Notes: generated from the letters alone by a model not told the origin. A stretch of 9,069 nucleotides of DNA from Hyphomicrobiales bacterium (GCA_023266695.1 JAHFPO010000096.1:1-9069), one strand, 5' to 3'; positions 1 through 6,187 are shown, numbered from the stretch's first letter. Made by a program: numbers and translations.

Positions 1-46
1 CGCATTGACAGACGCACTGCCTTCAATGGCTGGACGGAGATGGGAC

Positions 47-307
47 GAGCCGGGCGAAAGCCCGGTGCTCAGGGGCGTGAAGAGCGCTCCGTCTGATCGC
101 CGGAAGTACGGCCCCGGGGTACGAAAAACCGCCGTGACGCGAGCGCCGGAAGGCGACGCGCCCTCTCGCAAGAGGGCGCAACGGAAGACGTGCGCCTTTC
201 GGCGCTCCGTCCCCCTCGCCTGCGAGCGTGGGGAACTGAACAAAGCTCGGGCGGGAAAACCCGCCGCGAGAACGAATTTCCTTTCCCTCCCCCGGAAAGG
301 GGGAGGG
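47..307. repeat. Hairpin-dense noncoding stretch (run of stem-loops)
   Basis: No credible gene lies here, but stem-loops follow one another closely. They are 47–70 (GAGC/GCTC outer stem, CGGGC/GCCCG inner stem, GAAA loop), 144–155 (4 bp, GGAA loop), 158–179 (perfect 9 bp, CGCA loop), 181–210 (two 5-bp stems separated by a 6-nt bulge, TTTC loop), 211–233 (CCCC/GGGG plus CTCG/CGAG), 246–270 (10 bp with one bulged base, AAAA loop) and 285–307 (9 bp, GGAAA loop). Several abut with 0–3 nt between them. None is followed by a clear T-run, so they do not read as ordinary terminators. The open frame through the region gives an Arg/Pro-rich translation with no recognisable domain. Dispersed composite repeats of this style are common between genes in Hyphomicrobiales; membership of a repeat family is inferred from structure only. 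A structured RNA is the alternative. Confidence 0.45.
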
Positions 308-357
308 TGGCGAGCCGCGACCGATCTCGGGTTTACCCGTGATCGGCATATTTGGAG

Positions 358-385
358 ACGCAAGTCGGCTATAGCCGACTTGCGT
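358..385. repeat. 28-bp perfect palindrome
   Basis: All 28 positions are self-complementary around the centre between 371 and 372, with no spacer; the core is GTCGGCTATAGCCGAC. Symmetry fails immediately outside (357 G against 386 T). A loopless palindrome this long is far beyond chance and could act as a cruciform, a dyad protein-binding site or part of the surrounding repeat. It lies more than 250 bp past the end of lpxXL and is not close upstream of any gene in the window, so an operator role is unlikely here. Confidence 0.6.
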
Positions 386-394
386 TCGGCGAGC

Positions 395-434
395 CGGGTG
401 GGGGTCATTCACGATCGCCCGCGACCCCCACCCG
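395..434. repeat. Inverted repeat, 12-bp arms
   Basis: The sequence at 395–406 (CGGGTGGGGGTC) is the exact reverse complement of 423–434, with a 16-nt spacer between. It sits inside the block bounded by the two identical-stem hairpins and just beyond the 28-bp palindrome, so it is probably part of the same intergenic repeat rather than an independent regulatory site. Confidence 0.5.
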
Positions 435-543
435 CCTTGCTCGCAAGCTCGCTCGGCATCCCTCCCCCTTGCAGGGGGAGGGAGAAGAAGTACGCAGCGA
501 GAAGAATGGAGGCTGTTTGAAAATCCGAGAACGTCCAACATAC

Positions 544-640
544 AAAACGTCATCGCCGGGCTTGACCCGGCGATCCATGCTGACGCGCAACAAATGGGGC
601 ACCGCCGTATGGATGCCCGGGTCAAGCCCGGGCATGACGT
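544..640 (-). terminator. lpxXL: Possible terminator of the acpXL–lpxXL operon
   Basis: Read on the minus strand, the first hairpin (635–613) begins 13 nt after the lpxXL stop codon. The two inverted copies can also pair with each other into a long stem that is followed at once by a short T-run (TTTT at 547–544). The position and U-tract fit transcription termination, but the T-run is short and the structure is primarily a repeat element. Because it is symmetrical it could also stop transcripts arriving from the left. Function is inferred. Confidence 0.35.
547..640. repeat. Pair of inverted REP-like hairpin elements
   Basis: Two 34-nt copies in opposite orientation, 547–580 and 607–640, match at 29 of 34 positions when one is reverse-complemented. 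Each copy is itself a hairpin: 554–572 has a 7-bp stem with loop CTTGA, and 613–635 has a 9-bp stem with loop TCAAG. Four of the five differences fall in paired stem positions and compensate each other: the C·G and G·C pairs at 554/572 and 555/571 are flipped to G·C and C·G in the other copy. This indicates that the fold, not an encoded peptide, is preserved. Translated, such elements give peptides like MPGLDPGIH, often seen as spurious ORF fragments in alphaproteobacterial annotations. They are best read as dispersed intergenic palindromes. Confidence 0.7.
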
Positions 641-648
641 GGAAAGGC

Positions 649-1623
649 TCAATCCCGCCAGCGCCGGTGCAGCCACAGCCATTGCTCCGGGTGTTCGCGA
701 ATCCAGCCCTCGATGATCGAAGTAATCTTCTGCATCGTGCCCTGGATATCGATCTCTCCGTCCTTGCCGCGCGGCAGCTCGAGCGCCTCGGTGAGTTCGA
801 TCCGGAACCGGTTGCCCGGCAGGCGGATGACGCGCACGCCATGAACCGGGCATTCGTAACGCCGCGCCAGCCGCGCGATCGCGTCGTTCGCCGAGCACGG
901 CCGGTTGAAAAAAACCACCCGCGTATCGGAGCGGCGATGCTGGTCCACCAGCATGCCGAGATGGCCGCCGCGCTCGATCACGCTCGCCATGGCGAAGACG
1001 GCGGTGTTGCCCGTGGGCACGAGCTGGCTCATCAATCCGGCGCGGGTTTCGTGAATGAGCTCCGCCACGAAGCGGTTGTTGGGCATGCGAAACAACATCG
1101 CCGAATCGAGGCCGTATTTTGCCGCGCACAGCGCCGCGAGCTCCCAATTGGCGAGATGCGCGCTGAAAATGAGCGCGGGCTTTTCGTCGGTGAACAGCCC
1201 GGTGAACCGATCCGCGTGGAAGGTCTCGATCCGGCCCGCGTTCGGCCGCGCCTCGTCGTAATCCCACATGCGGTCGAGATGCACGAATTCGCCGGCGACG
1301 CGGCCGAGATTGTCCCACACGCCGGCGAGAATGGCCTCGATCTCGGCCTTGCTCTTGTCGGGATAGGCGGCGCGCAAGTTCTTGCGCCCGATCCGGCTGA
1401 CCGGAAGGTAGGGGCCGATTGTGCGCGTGAGCGCGCCCATGAAATTGGAGGAGGCATCGGGGTCGAGGCGGCGCAATCCGCGCACCATCACCCGCGTGAG
1501 CATTGCCGCCACGAAGTCGAGCGCAAGCTTGGCCCACTGATACAATTTGTAGCGCCGGATGTGCTTGGCGAACCGGCGCCAGGAACGTCGCAGGGCGTTG
1601 ACGGGTTTTTTCAGTGCCGACAC
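649..1623 (-). CDS. lpxXL: Lipid A C28 (very-long-chain) acyltransferase LpxXL
   Basis: This 324-residue protein belongs to the LpxL/HtrB late lipid A acyltransferase family. These inner-membrane enzymes move an acyl chain from an ACP to the hydroxyacyl groups of the lipid A precursor. The HX4E catalytic signature is visible as H156-LANW-E161, with further family landmarks around D227-Q-H and the C-terminal HPEQWLWLHRRW (311–322). The N-terminus is basic, then has one hydrophobic stretch (about 31–47) suited to membrane attachment. The start is GTG at 1623, 2 nt after the adh2XL stop, with a GGTGAG ribosome site (1633–1638) inside the end of adh2XL; the next in-frame Met is residue 41 and would remove the membrane stretch. 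As last gene of the acpXL cluster it matches LpxXL, which in Rhizobium transfers 27-hydroxyoctacosanoate from AcpXL. The family is certain; C28 specificity rests on gene order. Confidence 0.9.
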   Translation of the reverse strand: MSALKKPVNALRRSWRRFAKHIRRYKLYQWAKLALDFVAAMLTRVMVRGLRRLDPDASSNFMGALTRTIGPYLPVSRIGRKNLRAAYPDKSKAEIEAILAGVWDNLGRVAGEFVHLDRMWDYDEARPNAGRIETFHADRFTGLFTDEKPALIFSAHLANWELAALCAAKYGLDSAMLFRMPNNRFVAELIHETRAGLMSQLVPTGNTAVFAMASVIERGGHLGMLVDQHRRSDTRVVFFNRPCSANDAIARLARRYECPVHGVRVIRLPGNRFRIELTEALELPRGKDGEIDIQGTMQKITSIIEGWIREHPEQWLWLHRRWRD

Positions 1624-1625
1624 GC

Positions 1626-2648
1626 TTAGAATCTCACCACGATCTTGCCGAACACGCGCCGGCTCTCCAGCCGCTCCAAGCCCTCACCGAAGGCGGCAAG
1701 CTCGATCTCGCAATCGATCACCGGCAGGATGCCCTTTTCCATCTTGGCGAGGCTCCGGCGCACGTTCTCCAGCGTGAAGCCGAACGAGCCGGTGATCCGG
1801 TACTGCTGCTGGAACAATTGCATGAGATTGAGCGAGGCGTTGGGGCCCGACGTCGCCCCGCAGGTGACGAGCCGCCCGCCGCGCTTCAGCGACAACAGCG
1901 AGCCGTTCCAGGTTTCGGCGCCGGTATGCTCGAACACCACGTCGACGCCTTTCTTCTTGGTGAGCTTGCGCACCACGCCCTCGAACCGGTCCTGGCGGTA
2001 ATTGATGACATGATCGGCGCCGAGCGCCCGCGCCTTTTCGGCCTTCTCGTCGTCGCCGACGGTGGTGATCACGGTCGCGCCTGCGGCCTTGGCGAGACGG
2101 ATCGCCGCCGAGCCGATGCCCGATCCGCCGGCGTGGACGAGCACGGTCTCGCCGGCTTCGAGCTTGGCGTTGTCGAACAGCATATGCTCGACGGTGGCGA
2201 AGGTGAGCGGTGCGCAGGTGGCGTCACGGAACTCTATGCCGGGAGGCACCTTGATCGTGAGCCGCGCCGAGAGATTGTAGAGATCGCGGGCGAAGCCGTC
2301 GACGTGGAAGCCCATGAGGCCGCTCACGTTCTCGCACAGATTGTCGCGGCCTTGGCGACAGGCCTTGCACTCGCCGCAGGTGAGCGCGCCATAGGGCACG
2401 ACCAGATCGCCCGCCGCCAAGCCGGTGACGCCCGCCCCCACCGCCGCGATCTCGCCCGCCGCCTCCGCGCCGACCACGACCGGCAGCTTGCGCTTGGCGA
2501 AGGCCATGCCGCGCCAGCCCCACACGTCGATATGATTGAGCGCGATCGCACGGGTGCGGATCTGCACTTCGCCCGCCCCCGGCGGCGGCGGCGCATCCAC
2601 CTCGGCGATTTCCAGTTTCCGGTCGGAAACGAGACGCAACGCGCGCAT
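1626..2648 (-). CDS. adh2XL: Zinc-type MDR oxidoreductase Adh2XL of the VLCFA cluster
   Basis: This 340-residue protein is a medium-chain dehydrogenase/reductase: an N-terminal GroES-like domain (about 1–125) and a nucleotide-binding domain with the glycine motif HAGGSGIGSAAIRLAKAAG (172–190). The structural-zinc lobe is intact, with C91, C94, C97 and C105. The three usual catalytic-zinc positions, aligned by eye to alcohol dehydrogenases, appear replaced: N38 for the Cys of CHTD, A61 for the His of GHE, and F150 for the third Cys. It may therefore act like quinone-oxidoreductase or enoyl-reductase members of the superfamily, supplying a reduction step in chain elongation; the substrate is unknown. 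Start ATG at 2648 agrees with the family N-terminus (MRALRL), although no strong ribosome site precedes it. A 110-nt gap separates it from fabF1XL, the only loose junction of the operon, and it ends 2 nt before lpxXL. Confidence 0.85.
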   Translation of the reverse strand: MRALRLVSDRKLEIAEVDAPPPPGAGEVQIRTRAIALNHIDVWGWRGMAFAKRKLPVVVGAEAAGEIAAVGAGVTGLAAGDLVVPYGALTCGECKACRQGRDNLCENVSGLMGFHVDGFARDLYNLSARLTIKVPPGIEFRDATCAPLTFATVEHMLFDNAKLEAGETVLVHAGGSGIGSAAIRLAKAAGATVITTVGDDEKAEKARALGADHVINYRQDRFEGVVRKLTKKKGVDVVFEHTGAETWNGSLLSLKRGGRLVTCGATSGPNASLNLMQLFQQQYRITGSFGFTLENVRRSLAKMEKGILPVIDCEIELAAFGEGLERLESRRVFGKIVVRF

Positions 2649-2758
2649 GCGGGAGAAATCCGATCGATATCAAGGCGAGGGAAGGGATCGCTAACGGCTA
2701 GGCGCTCAGCCGCCCGCCGTCAACCAAGTGGTGAGGCGGTGAGCGGACGCATTGAATG

Positions 2759-4039
2759 TCAGTGCGGCTCTCCGGCGAGCACCAGACAGACATTCTGGCC
2801 GCCGAAGCCGAACGAATTGGAGATCGCGCGCCGGACCTTGGCGTCGCGGGCGACGTTCGGCACCACATCGAGCGGTATCGCCGGGTCTGGCACGTTGTAA
2901 TTGATGGTCGGCGGGATGCGCTGGTGCTGGAGCGTCATCAAAGTGAACGCCGCCTCGACTGCGCCGGCGGCCGACAGCGTATGGCCGATCATGGACTTGT
3001 TCGAGGAGATCGCCACCTTCGGCATGCGCTCGCCGAACACGGCGGTGACGCCGAGGCATTCCATGCGGTCGTTCTCCGGCGTGCCGGTACCGTGGGCATT
3101 GATGTAGTCGACGTCATCCGGCGTGACGCCGGCGTCGGCGAGCGCGTTCTGGATGCAGCCGATGATCGGCTTGCCGTCCGGGCTCGAGCGGGTGCGGTGG
3201 AAGCTATCCGCCATCTCGCCGCAGCCCTCGATGATGCCGAGAACCCTGGCTCCGCGTGCCCGCGCGCTTTCCAGGTTCTCCAGCACCAAGACGGCTGCGC
3301 CCTCGGCCATGACGAAGCCGTCGCGGTTCTTGGAGAAGGGCTTGGCCGCCTCCTGCGGCGGCTCGTTCTGCGTCGACAGCGCCGACAGCAACGCAAAGCG
3401 GATCAGCGCCTCGGTATTGACCGAGCCATCGGTGCCGACGGCGAGCGCCGCGTCGCTTTCACCGCGGCGGATCGCCTCGACGCCGAGTTGGATCGCGGAC
3501 GCCCCCGAAGCGCAGGCGGTCGAAAGCGCGATCGGCGAGCCTTTGGTGCCGAGCCGTTCGGCCAGGCGCTCGGTGGTGCCGCGATAGAGGAAGCGCTCAT
3601 AATAGCGCTCGAAGCGTCCGGTGCGGGCGAGCCGGATCATCTCGTCATAGCCGATCTCATCGCTGTTGCTCGCCGCCGCGATCTCGATCCGCTGCGGCCA
3701 TTCGACCTCGACCGGCGGCACGGCGACGAACAGCGGTCCCGGAAAATCGCCCATGCGGCCGATCCTGGCCTCGGCGATCGCTTCCTTGCTCGCCACCAGG
3801 GCGAATTCTTCGGACAGCGCCGGAGCACACAGCGGATCGGCGGGGATGAAGTCGATGGTACCGGCGACGGTGGTCTTGAGGCCCTCGGTGGAGAAACGGG
3901 TGATGGTATGGAGGCCCGACTGGCCGGCGGTGAGCTTCTTCCAATTCTCTTCCTTGCCGATGCCGAGCGAAGTGACGATGCCGATTCCGGTCACCGCGAC
4001 GACGGGGCGATCCTTATGGTCTCTCGCGTTCTTGGTCAT
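2759..4039 (-). CDS. fabF1XL: Beta-ketoacyl-ACP synthase FabF1XL (catalytically complete)
   Basis: This 426-residue protein is a FabF/KAS II-type condensing enzyme that would join malonyl-ACP to the growing chain, here presumably on AcpXL. The full Cys-His-His triad is visible: C176 in STACASGA, H316 in NAHGTGTP and H353 in NKSMIGH, with the conserved K348; the thiolase-fold ends are VAVTGIGIVTSLG (14–26) and NSFGFGGQN (408–416). The length is normal for the family. The start is ATG at 4039, supported by a GGAGG site; the frame stays open much further upstream, but that part overlaps fabF2XL in another frame. It begins 14 nt after the fabF2XL stop. Order in the cluster matches fabF1XL of Rhizobium. 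The condensing activity is well supported; dedication to very-long-chain elongation is inferred from context. Confidence 0.9.
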   Translation of the reverse strand: MTKNARDHKDRPVVAVTGIGIVTSLGIGKEENWKKLTAGQSGLHTITRFSTEGLKTTVAGTIDFIPADPLCAPALSEEFALVASKEAIAEARIGRMGDFPGPLFVAVPPVEVEWPQRIEIAAASNSDEIGYDEMIRLARTGRFERYYERFLYRGTTERLAERLGTKGSPIALSTACASGASAIQLGVEAIRRGESDAALAVGTDGSVNTEALIRFALLSALSTQNEPPQEAAKPFSKNRDGFVMAEGAAVLVLENLESARARGARVLGIIEGCGEMADSFHRTRSSPDGKPIIGCIQNALADAGVTPDDVDYINAHGTGTPENDRMECLGVTAVFGERMPKVAISSNKSMIGHTLSAAGAVEAAFTLMTLQHQRIPPTINYNVPDPAIPLDVVPNVARDAKVRRAISNSFGFGGQNVCLVLAGEPH

Positions 4040-4043
4040 GAAT

Positions 4044-4048
4044 CCTCC
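4044..4048 (-). promoter_or_regulatory. fabF1XL: Ribosome binding site of fabF1XL
   Basis: On the minus strand GGAGG is followed by 4 nt (ATTC) and ATG at 4039. It fixes the fabF1XL start against much longer in-frame extensions upstream, and lies in the 14-nt gap after the fabF2XL stop, so the two ketosynthase-like genes are expressed from one message at closely linked levels. Confidence 0.7.
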
Positions 4049-4053
4049 GCCGT

Positions 4054-5247
4054 TCAGATCGCCTCGATAAGACCGAGGCCCTCGCCGCGCCAGGCGCTGA
4101 TGCAGGTCACCACGACTTGCTCGAGCCGGCCGGACCACGGCAATTCGAAACCCGTGGGGTCGAGCGGCGGCCACAGGCTGCCGCGCTTGAGCGCGAGAGC
4201 GGCGAGCGCCACATTGAACGTGAAGGCCGCCTCGACCCCGCTGCCCACGACCGAGGTGGTGGCGCGCACCGGAACCTGGCCGAGCGTTGCGAGCGCCGTG
4301 CGCTCCCCCGCGGTCGCAGGCCACGCCCCGCTCACCGAGGATAGCACCGCGAAGCGTCCGCTGACGAGCCGGGGAGCGACCTTGCCGAGCATGCCGGAAA
4401 TCATCGCTTCGAGCTCGCCCGGAGCGCGCCGGCAGCGGTCGGCCAAGATTTGCACGATGCGCGCATAAGCGCGCGCGCCGCGGGCCTCCGCATGGGCGCG
4501 GGATTCGATCACCAGAAATGCACCCATCGAGCCGACGGCCATCCCGGCATGATCCTTCCCGCGCGCCCACACCGGCTGATAGGGCGCGGTGAGGCCCTCC
4601 CGGCCGAAGGCGAGTTGCAGCAGCAAGTCCTTGCGCTGGGCATTGTAGGAGGCTCCCACCAGTCCGATCTCGCTCTGGCCCGCGGCGATCCGGGCGACCG
4701 CGATCCGGAGCGCATCGACGCCGGCCAGCTCCTCGCCCATGAGGGTGCGCGAGGAGCCCACCACCCCGAACACGATCGAGATATTACCGGCCAGGAGATT
4801 CGCAAGCTGGGCGAGCGACAGCGTGGGCCTGAGATCGCTCATCAGCCGCTCATTGAGATAGCGCGCGGGCTCGGCCGCGGTCTTGAGCCCGGTGAGGATC
4901 GAGCCGTCCACCTGGGTGTCGCGCTCGCCGCCGCCGGCCGCGACCAGCATGTCGATGCGGCCGAGGATGTCGGCATTGCCCTTGATGCCGGCGTCATCGA
5001 GCGCGAGGCCGGCGGAATAGCAGCCGATCCGCTGCCACGGCTCCATCTGGCGCTGGTCGCCTTTTTTCGGAATCTGCTTGCCGAACTCGATCGGCGCCAA
5101 CGGATGCACCACGAAGGGCGCGAAACTCGTCTCGTCGACCACGGACTTGGCGGCCGTGAGGCCGTTCCAATGAGCCTCGGGGCCCTCGCCGAGACATGAC
5201 AAGAGCCCGATGCCCGTGATCAGCACATCGCGCGGGTCACCGGCCAT
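4054..5247 (-). CDS. fabF2XL: Ketosynthase-fold protein FabF2XL lacking catalytic residues
   Basis: This 397-residue protein has the FabF-type thiolase fold (VLITGIGLLSCLG at 8–20, then the ISI strand and a glycine-rich VGS segment), but none of the active-site residues. The nucleophile region reads NISIVFGVVGSS (155–166), with V162 where FabF1XL has C176, and there is no cysteine between residues 77 and 271. There is no histidine after residue 252, so both catalytic His of the C-terminal half are gone: SSVSGAWP stands for NAHGTGTP and TSVVGSGVEA for the KSMxGH segment. It is about 30 residues shorter than FabF1XL. The start is ATG at 5247, overlapping fabZXL by 11 nt, with GGAG (5258–5261) 10 nt upstream. 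Position in the cluster matches fabF2XL of Rhizobium, normally annotated as a beta-ketoacyl-ACP synthase. It is probably a non-catalytic partner of FabF1XL; that role is inference. Confidence 0.85.
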   Translation of the reverse strand: MAGDPRDVLITGIGLLSCLGEGPEAHWNGLTAAKSVVDETSFAPFVVHPLAPIEFGKQIPKKGDQRQMEPWQRIGCYSAGLALDDAGIKGNADILGRIDMLVAAGGGERDTQVDGSILTGLKTAAEPARYLNERLMSDLRPTLSLAQLANLLAGNISIVFGVVGSSRTLMGEELAGVDALRIAVARIAAGQSEIGLVGASYNAQRKDLLLQLAFGREGLTAPYQPVWARGKDHAGMAVGSMGAFLVIESRAHAEARGARAYARIVQILADRCRRAPGELEAMISGMLGKVAPRLVSGRFAVLSSVSGAWPATAGERTALATLGQVPVRATTSVVGSGVEAAFTFNVALAALALKRGSLWPPLDPTGFELPWSGRLEQVVVTCISAWRGEGLGLIEAI

Positions 5248-5713
5248 GCGGCGCGAACTCCGCAGGAAAGCCTATCTTGAGGGCGTGGGCGATGAGCTTT
5301 TCCTGAAAGACCGGAGAAGGGAAGGGGAGGACGCGGAACGTGGTGGTGGCCTCGCACATCACCGCGTTCTCGAACAAGACTCGGTTTTCGGTCTTGATGT
5401 AGCCGGAGCCTTCGTGAATGAGCTTCGACTCGACCAGAAGCACGTTGCCGGGCCGCACGAAGTTGCGCAGCTTCGCCTCGTTGATGATCGACAGGAACGG
5501 AAAGCGCTCGCAGCGGGTCATCGCCAGGATGAGCCAGCCCGCGTTCTGCGCCATCGCCTCGATCAGAAGAACGCCCGGCAAGACCGGGAAGCCCGGGAAA
5601 TGTCCTTGGTAGATGGTGCTTTCGGTCGGCACGGTGGCCTCGCACCGAACCACCCCTTCCTCGATCGACAGCGCGACGATGCGGTCGACGAGCAGGAAAT
5701 ATTCAATATACAT
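5237..5713 (-). CDS. fabZXL: 3-hydroxyacyl-ACP dehydratase FabZXL
   Basis: This 158-residue, single hot-dog-fold protein is of the FabZ type and removes water from 3-hydroxyacyl-ACP to give the trans-2-enoyl-ACP in the cytoplasm. The FabZ signature is clear: GHFPGFPVLPGVLLIEAMAQ (37–56), with the catalytic H38 and E52. The length is normal for FabZ, with a slightly extended C-terminal tail. The start at 5713 is 10 nt after the acpXL stop, and the end overlaps the fabF2XL start by 11 nt, so translation is probably coupled. Within the acpXL cluster it is the dehydratase assumed to serve very-long-chain elongation on AcpXL; the general FabZ of the cell is expected elsewhere. Family assignment is firm, chain-length preference inferred. 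Confidence 0.9.
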   Translation of the reverse strand: MYIEYFLLVDRIVALSIEEGVVRCEATVPTESTIYQGHFPGFPVLPGVLLIEAMAQNAGWLILAMTRCERFPFLSIINEAKLRNFVRPGNVLLVESKLIHEGSGYIKTENRVLFENAVMCEATTTFRVLPFPSPVFQEKLIAHALKIGFPAEFAPHGR

Positions 5714-5723
5714 CCGTTTGGAC

Positions 5724-6005
5724 TCAGGCGCCTTTCGCTGCTTTGAGGGCGTCGATGCGCTCGCATAGGTTTTTCAGGACGAAATACTGCCCGGTCGTGG
5801 CTTTGCCCTCGTTGACTTCCTGGGTCCACTGCTCGAGCGGCAGCTTGATACCGAATGCTTTGTCGATGGCGAAGGCGATATCGAGGAAATCGAGACTGTC
5901 GATACCGAGATCGTCGATCGCATGGCTCTCCGGCTTGATGTTCTCGCGCGGGATGTCGCAGGTCTCGGCGATGATGCTGGCGACCGTGTCGAAGGTCGAG
6001 GACAT
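5724..6005 (-). CDS. acpXL: Specialised acyl carrier protein AcpXL
   Basis: This 93-residue acidic acyl carrier protein carries the very-long-chain hydroxy fatty acid destined for lipid A. The phosphopantetheine site is the DSL motif in DLGIDSLDFLD (32–42), with S37 as attachment residue. It is longer than housekeeping AcpP (about 78 residues), with extra C-terminal sequence after the core helices, and matches AcpXL in size. The start ATG at 6005 is chosen because GGAG sits 7 nt upstream and the ACP fold begins here; the frame is open up to 6149, but that part is Arg/Pro/Cys-rich and has no ACP character. It is the first gene of the six-gene operon and lies behind the best promoter candidate of the window. 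Confidence 0.93.
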   Translation of the reverse strand: MSSTFDTVASIIAETCDIPRENIKPESHAIDDLGIDSLDFLDIAFAIDKAFGIKLPLEQWTQEVNEGKATTGQYFVLKNLCERIDALKAAKGA

Positions 6006-6012
6006 GGACAGT

Positions 6013-6016
6013 CTCC
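6013..6016 (-). promoter_or_regulatory. acpXL: Ribosome binding site of acpXL
   Basis: GGAG on the minus strand lies 7 nt before ATG at 6005. It supports the 93-residue AcpXL start over the in-frame Met 48 codons further upstream, which lies before the predicted transcription start. Confidence 0.65.
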
Positions 6017-6104
6017 ACTCGCGCCCCGCGGGAAGGCTTCGGGGCCGGGATGCGCAGGCCGGATGCCGGGCGGCTGGGTTGGTACGCGCTTGAATATCGG
6101 GGCT

Positions 6105-6133
6105 CCTATAGCGGACGGCGCATGGGCTTTCAA
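6105..6133 (-). promoter_or_regulatory. acpXL: Sigma70-type promoter candidate for the acpXL operon
   Basis: On the minus strand a −35 box TTGAAA (6133–6128) is separated by exactly 17 nt from a −10 box TATAGG (6110–6105). This puts the transcription start near 6098 and gives a leader of roughly 90 nt before acpXL. Spacing and boxes fit the housekeeping sigma factor consensus and the position fits the first gene of the operon. Not experimentally supported. Confidence 0.5.
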
Positions 6134-6160
6134 TGCTGCTGCGCCGCACCCGGGAGCGCC

Positions 6161-6187
6161 GCTGGCCTCCCGCTCGGAGCAGCCAGC
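6161..6187. repeat. Hairpin upstream of the acpXL promoter
   Basis: GCTGGC (6161–6166) and CTCC (6167–6170) pair with GGAG (6176–6179) and GCCAGC (6182–6187), giving a 10-bp stem with a 2-nt bulge and a 5-nt loop. It lies about 28 bp upstream of the acpXL −35 box and could be a dyad for a regulator or simply GC-rich structure. No T-run follows on either strand. Confidence 0.3.

Larger units (their letters stand above)
285..482. repeat. Repeat block bounded by two hairpins with identical stems
   Basis: The hairpins at 285–307 and 460–482 share exactly the same 9-bp stem (CCCTCCCCC paired with GGGGGAGGG) and differ only in their 5-nt loops (GGAAA and TTGCA). Between them lie a 28-bp perfect palindrome (358–385) and an inverted repeat with 12-bp arms (395–406 and 423–434). 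Identical stems at both ends suggest one mobile or composite intergenic repeat unit, or two insertions of the same small palindromic element. No transposase or other coding sequence is present. The repeat character is seen directly; the one-unit reading is inference. Confidence 0.5.

Noticed and set aside
5..520. Open frame of 171 codons on the plus strand
   Set aside because: It reads straight through several hairpins and palindromes, is Arg/Pro-rich with no domain, and has no ribosome site; it is a by-product of GC-rich repeat DNA.
405..842. Minus-strand open frame containing the MPGLDPGIH peptide
   Set aside because: It is translated from the inverted hairpin repeats and from the lpxXL end in the wrong frame; this peptide is a familiar artefact of alphaproteobacterial palindromic repeats.
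2695..2723. TTGACG with TAGCCG at 17 nt spacing as an internal promoter before adh2XL
   Set aside because: The −10 element is poor; the gap is reported as a finding instead.
1614..2900. Long plus-strand open frames opposite adh2XL (428 codons) and opposite fabF1XL (2756–4468, 570 codons)
   Set aside because: These are antisense shadows caused by high third-position GC; their translations are His/Arg/Asp-rich without domains, while the minus-strand frames are clear enzymes.
2759..4570. Longer start for fabF1XL upstream of 4039
   Set aside because: The extra 177 codons overlap fabF2XL in another frame and have no ketosynthase character; GGAGG in front of 4039 fixes the start.
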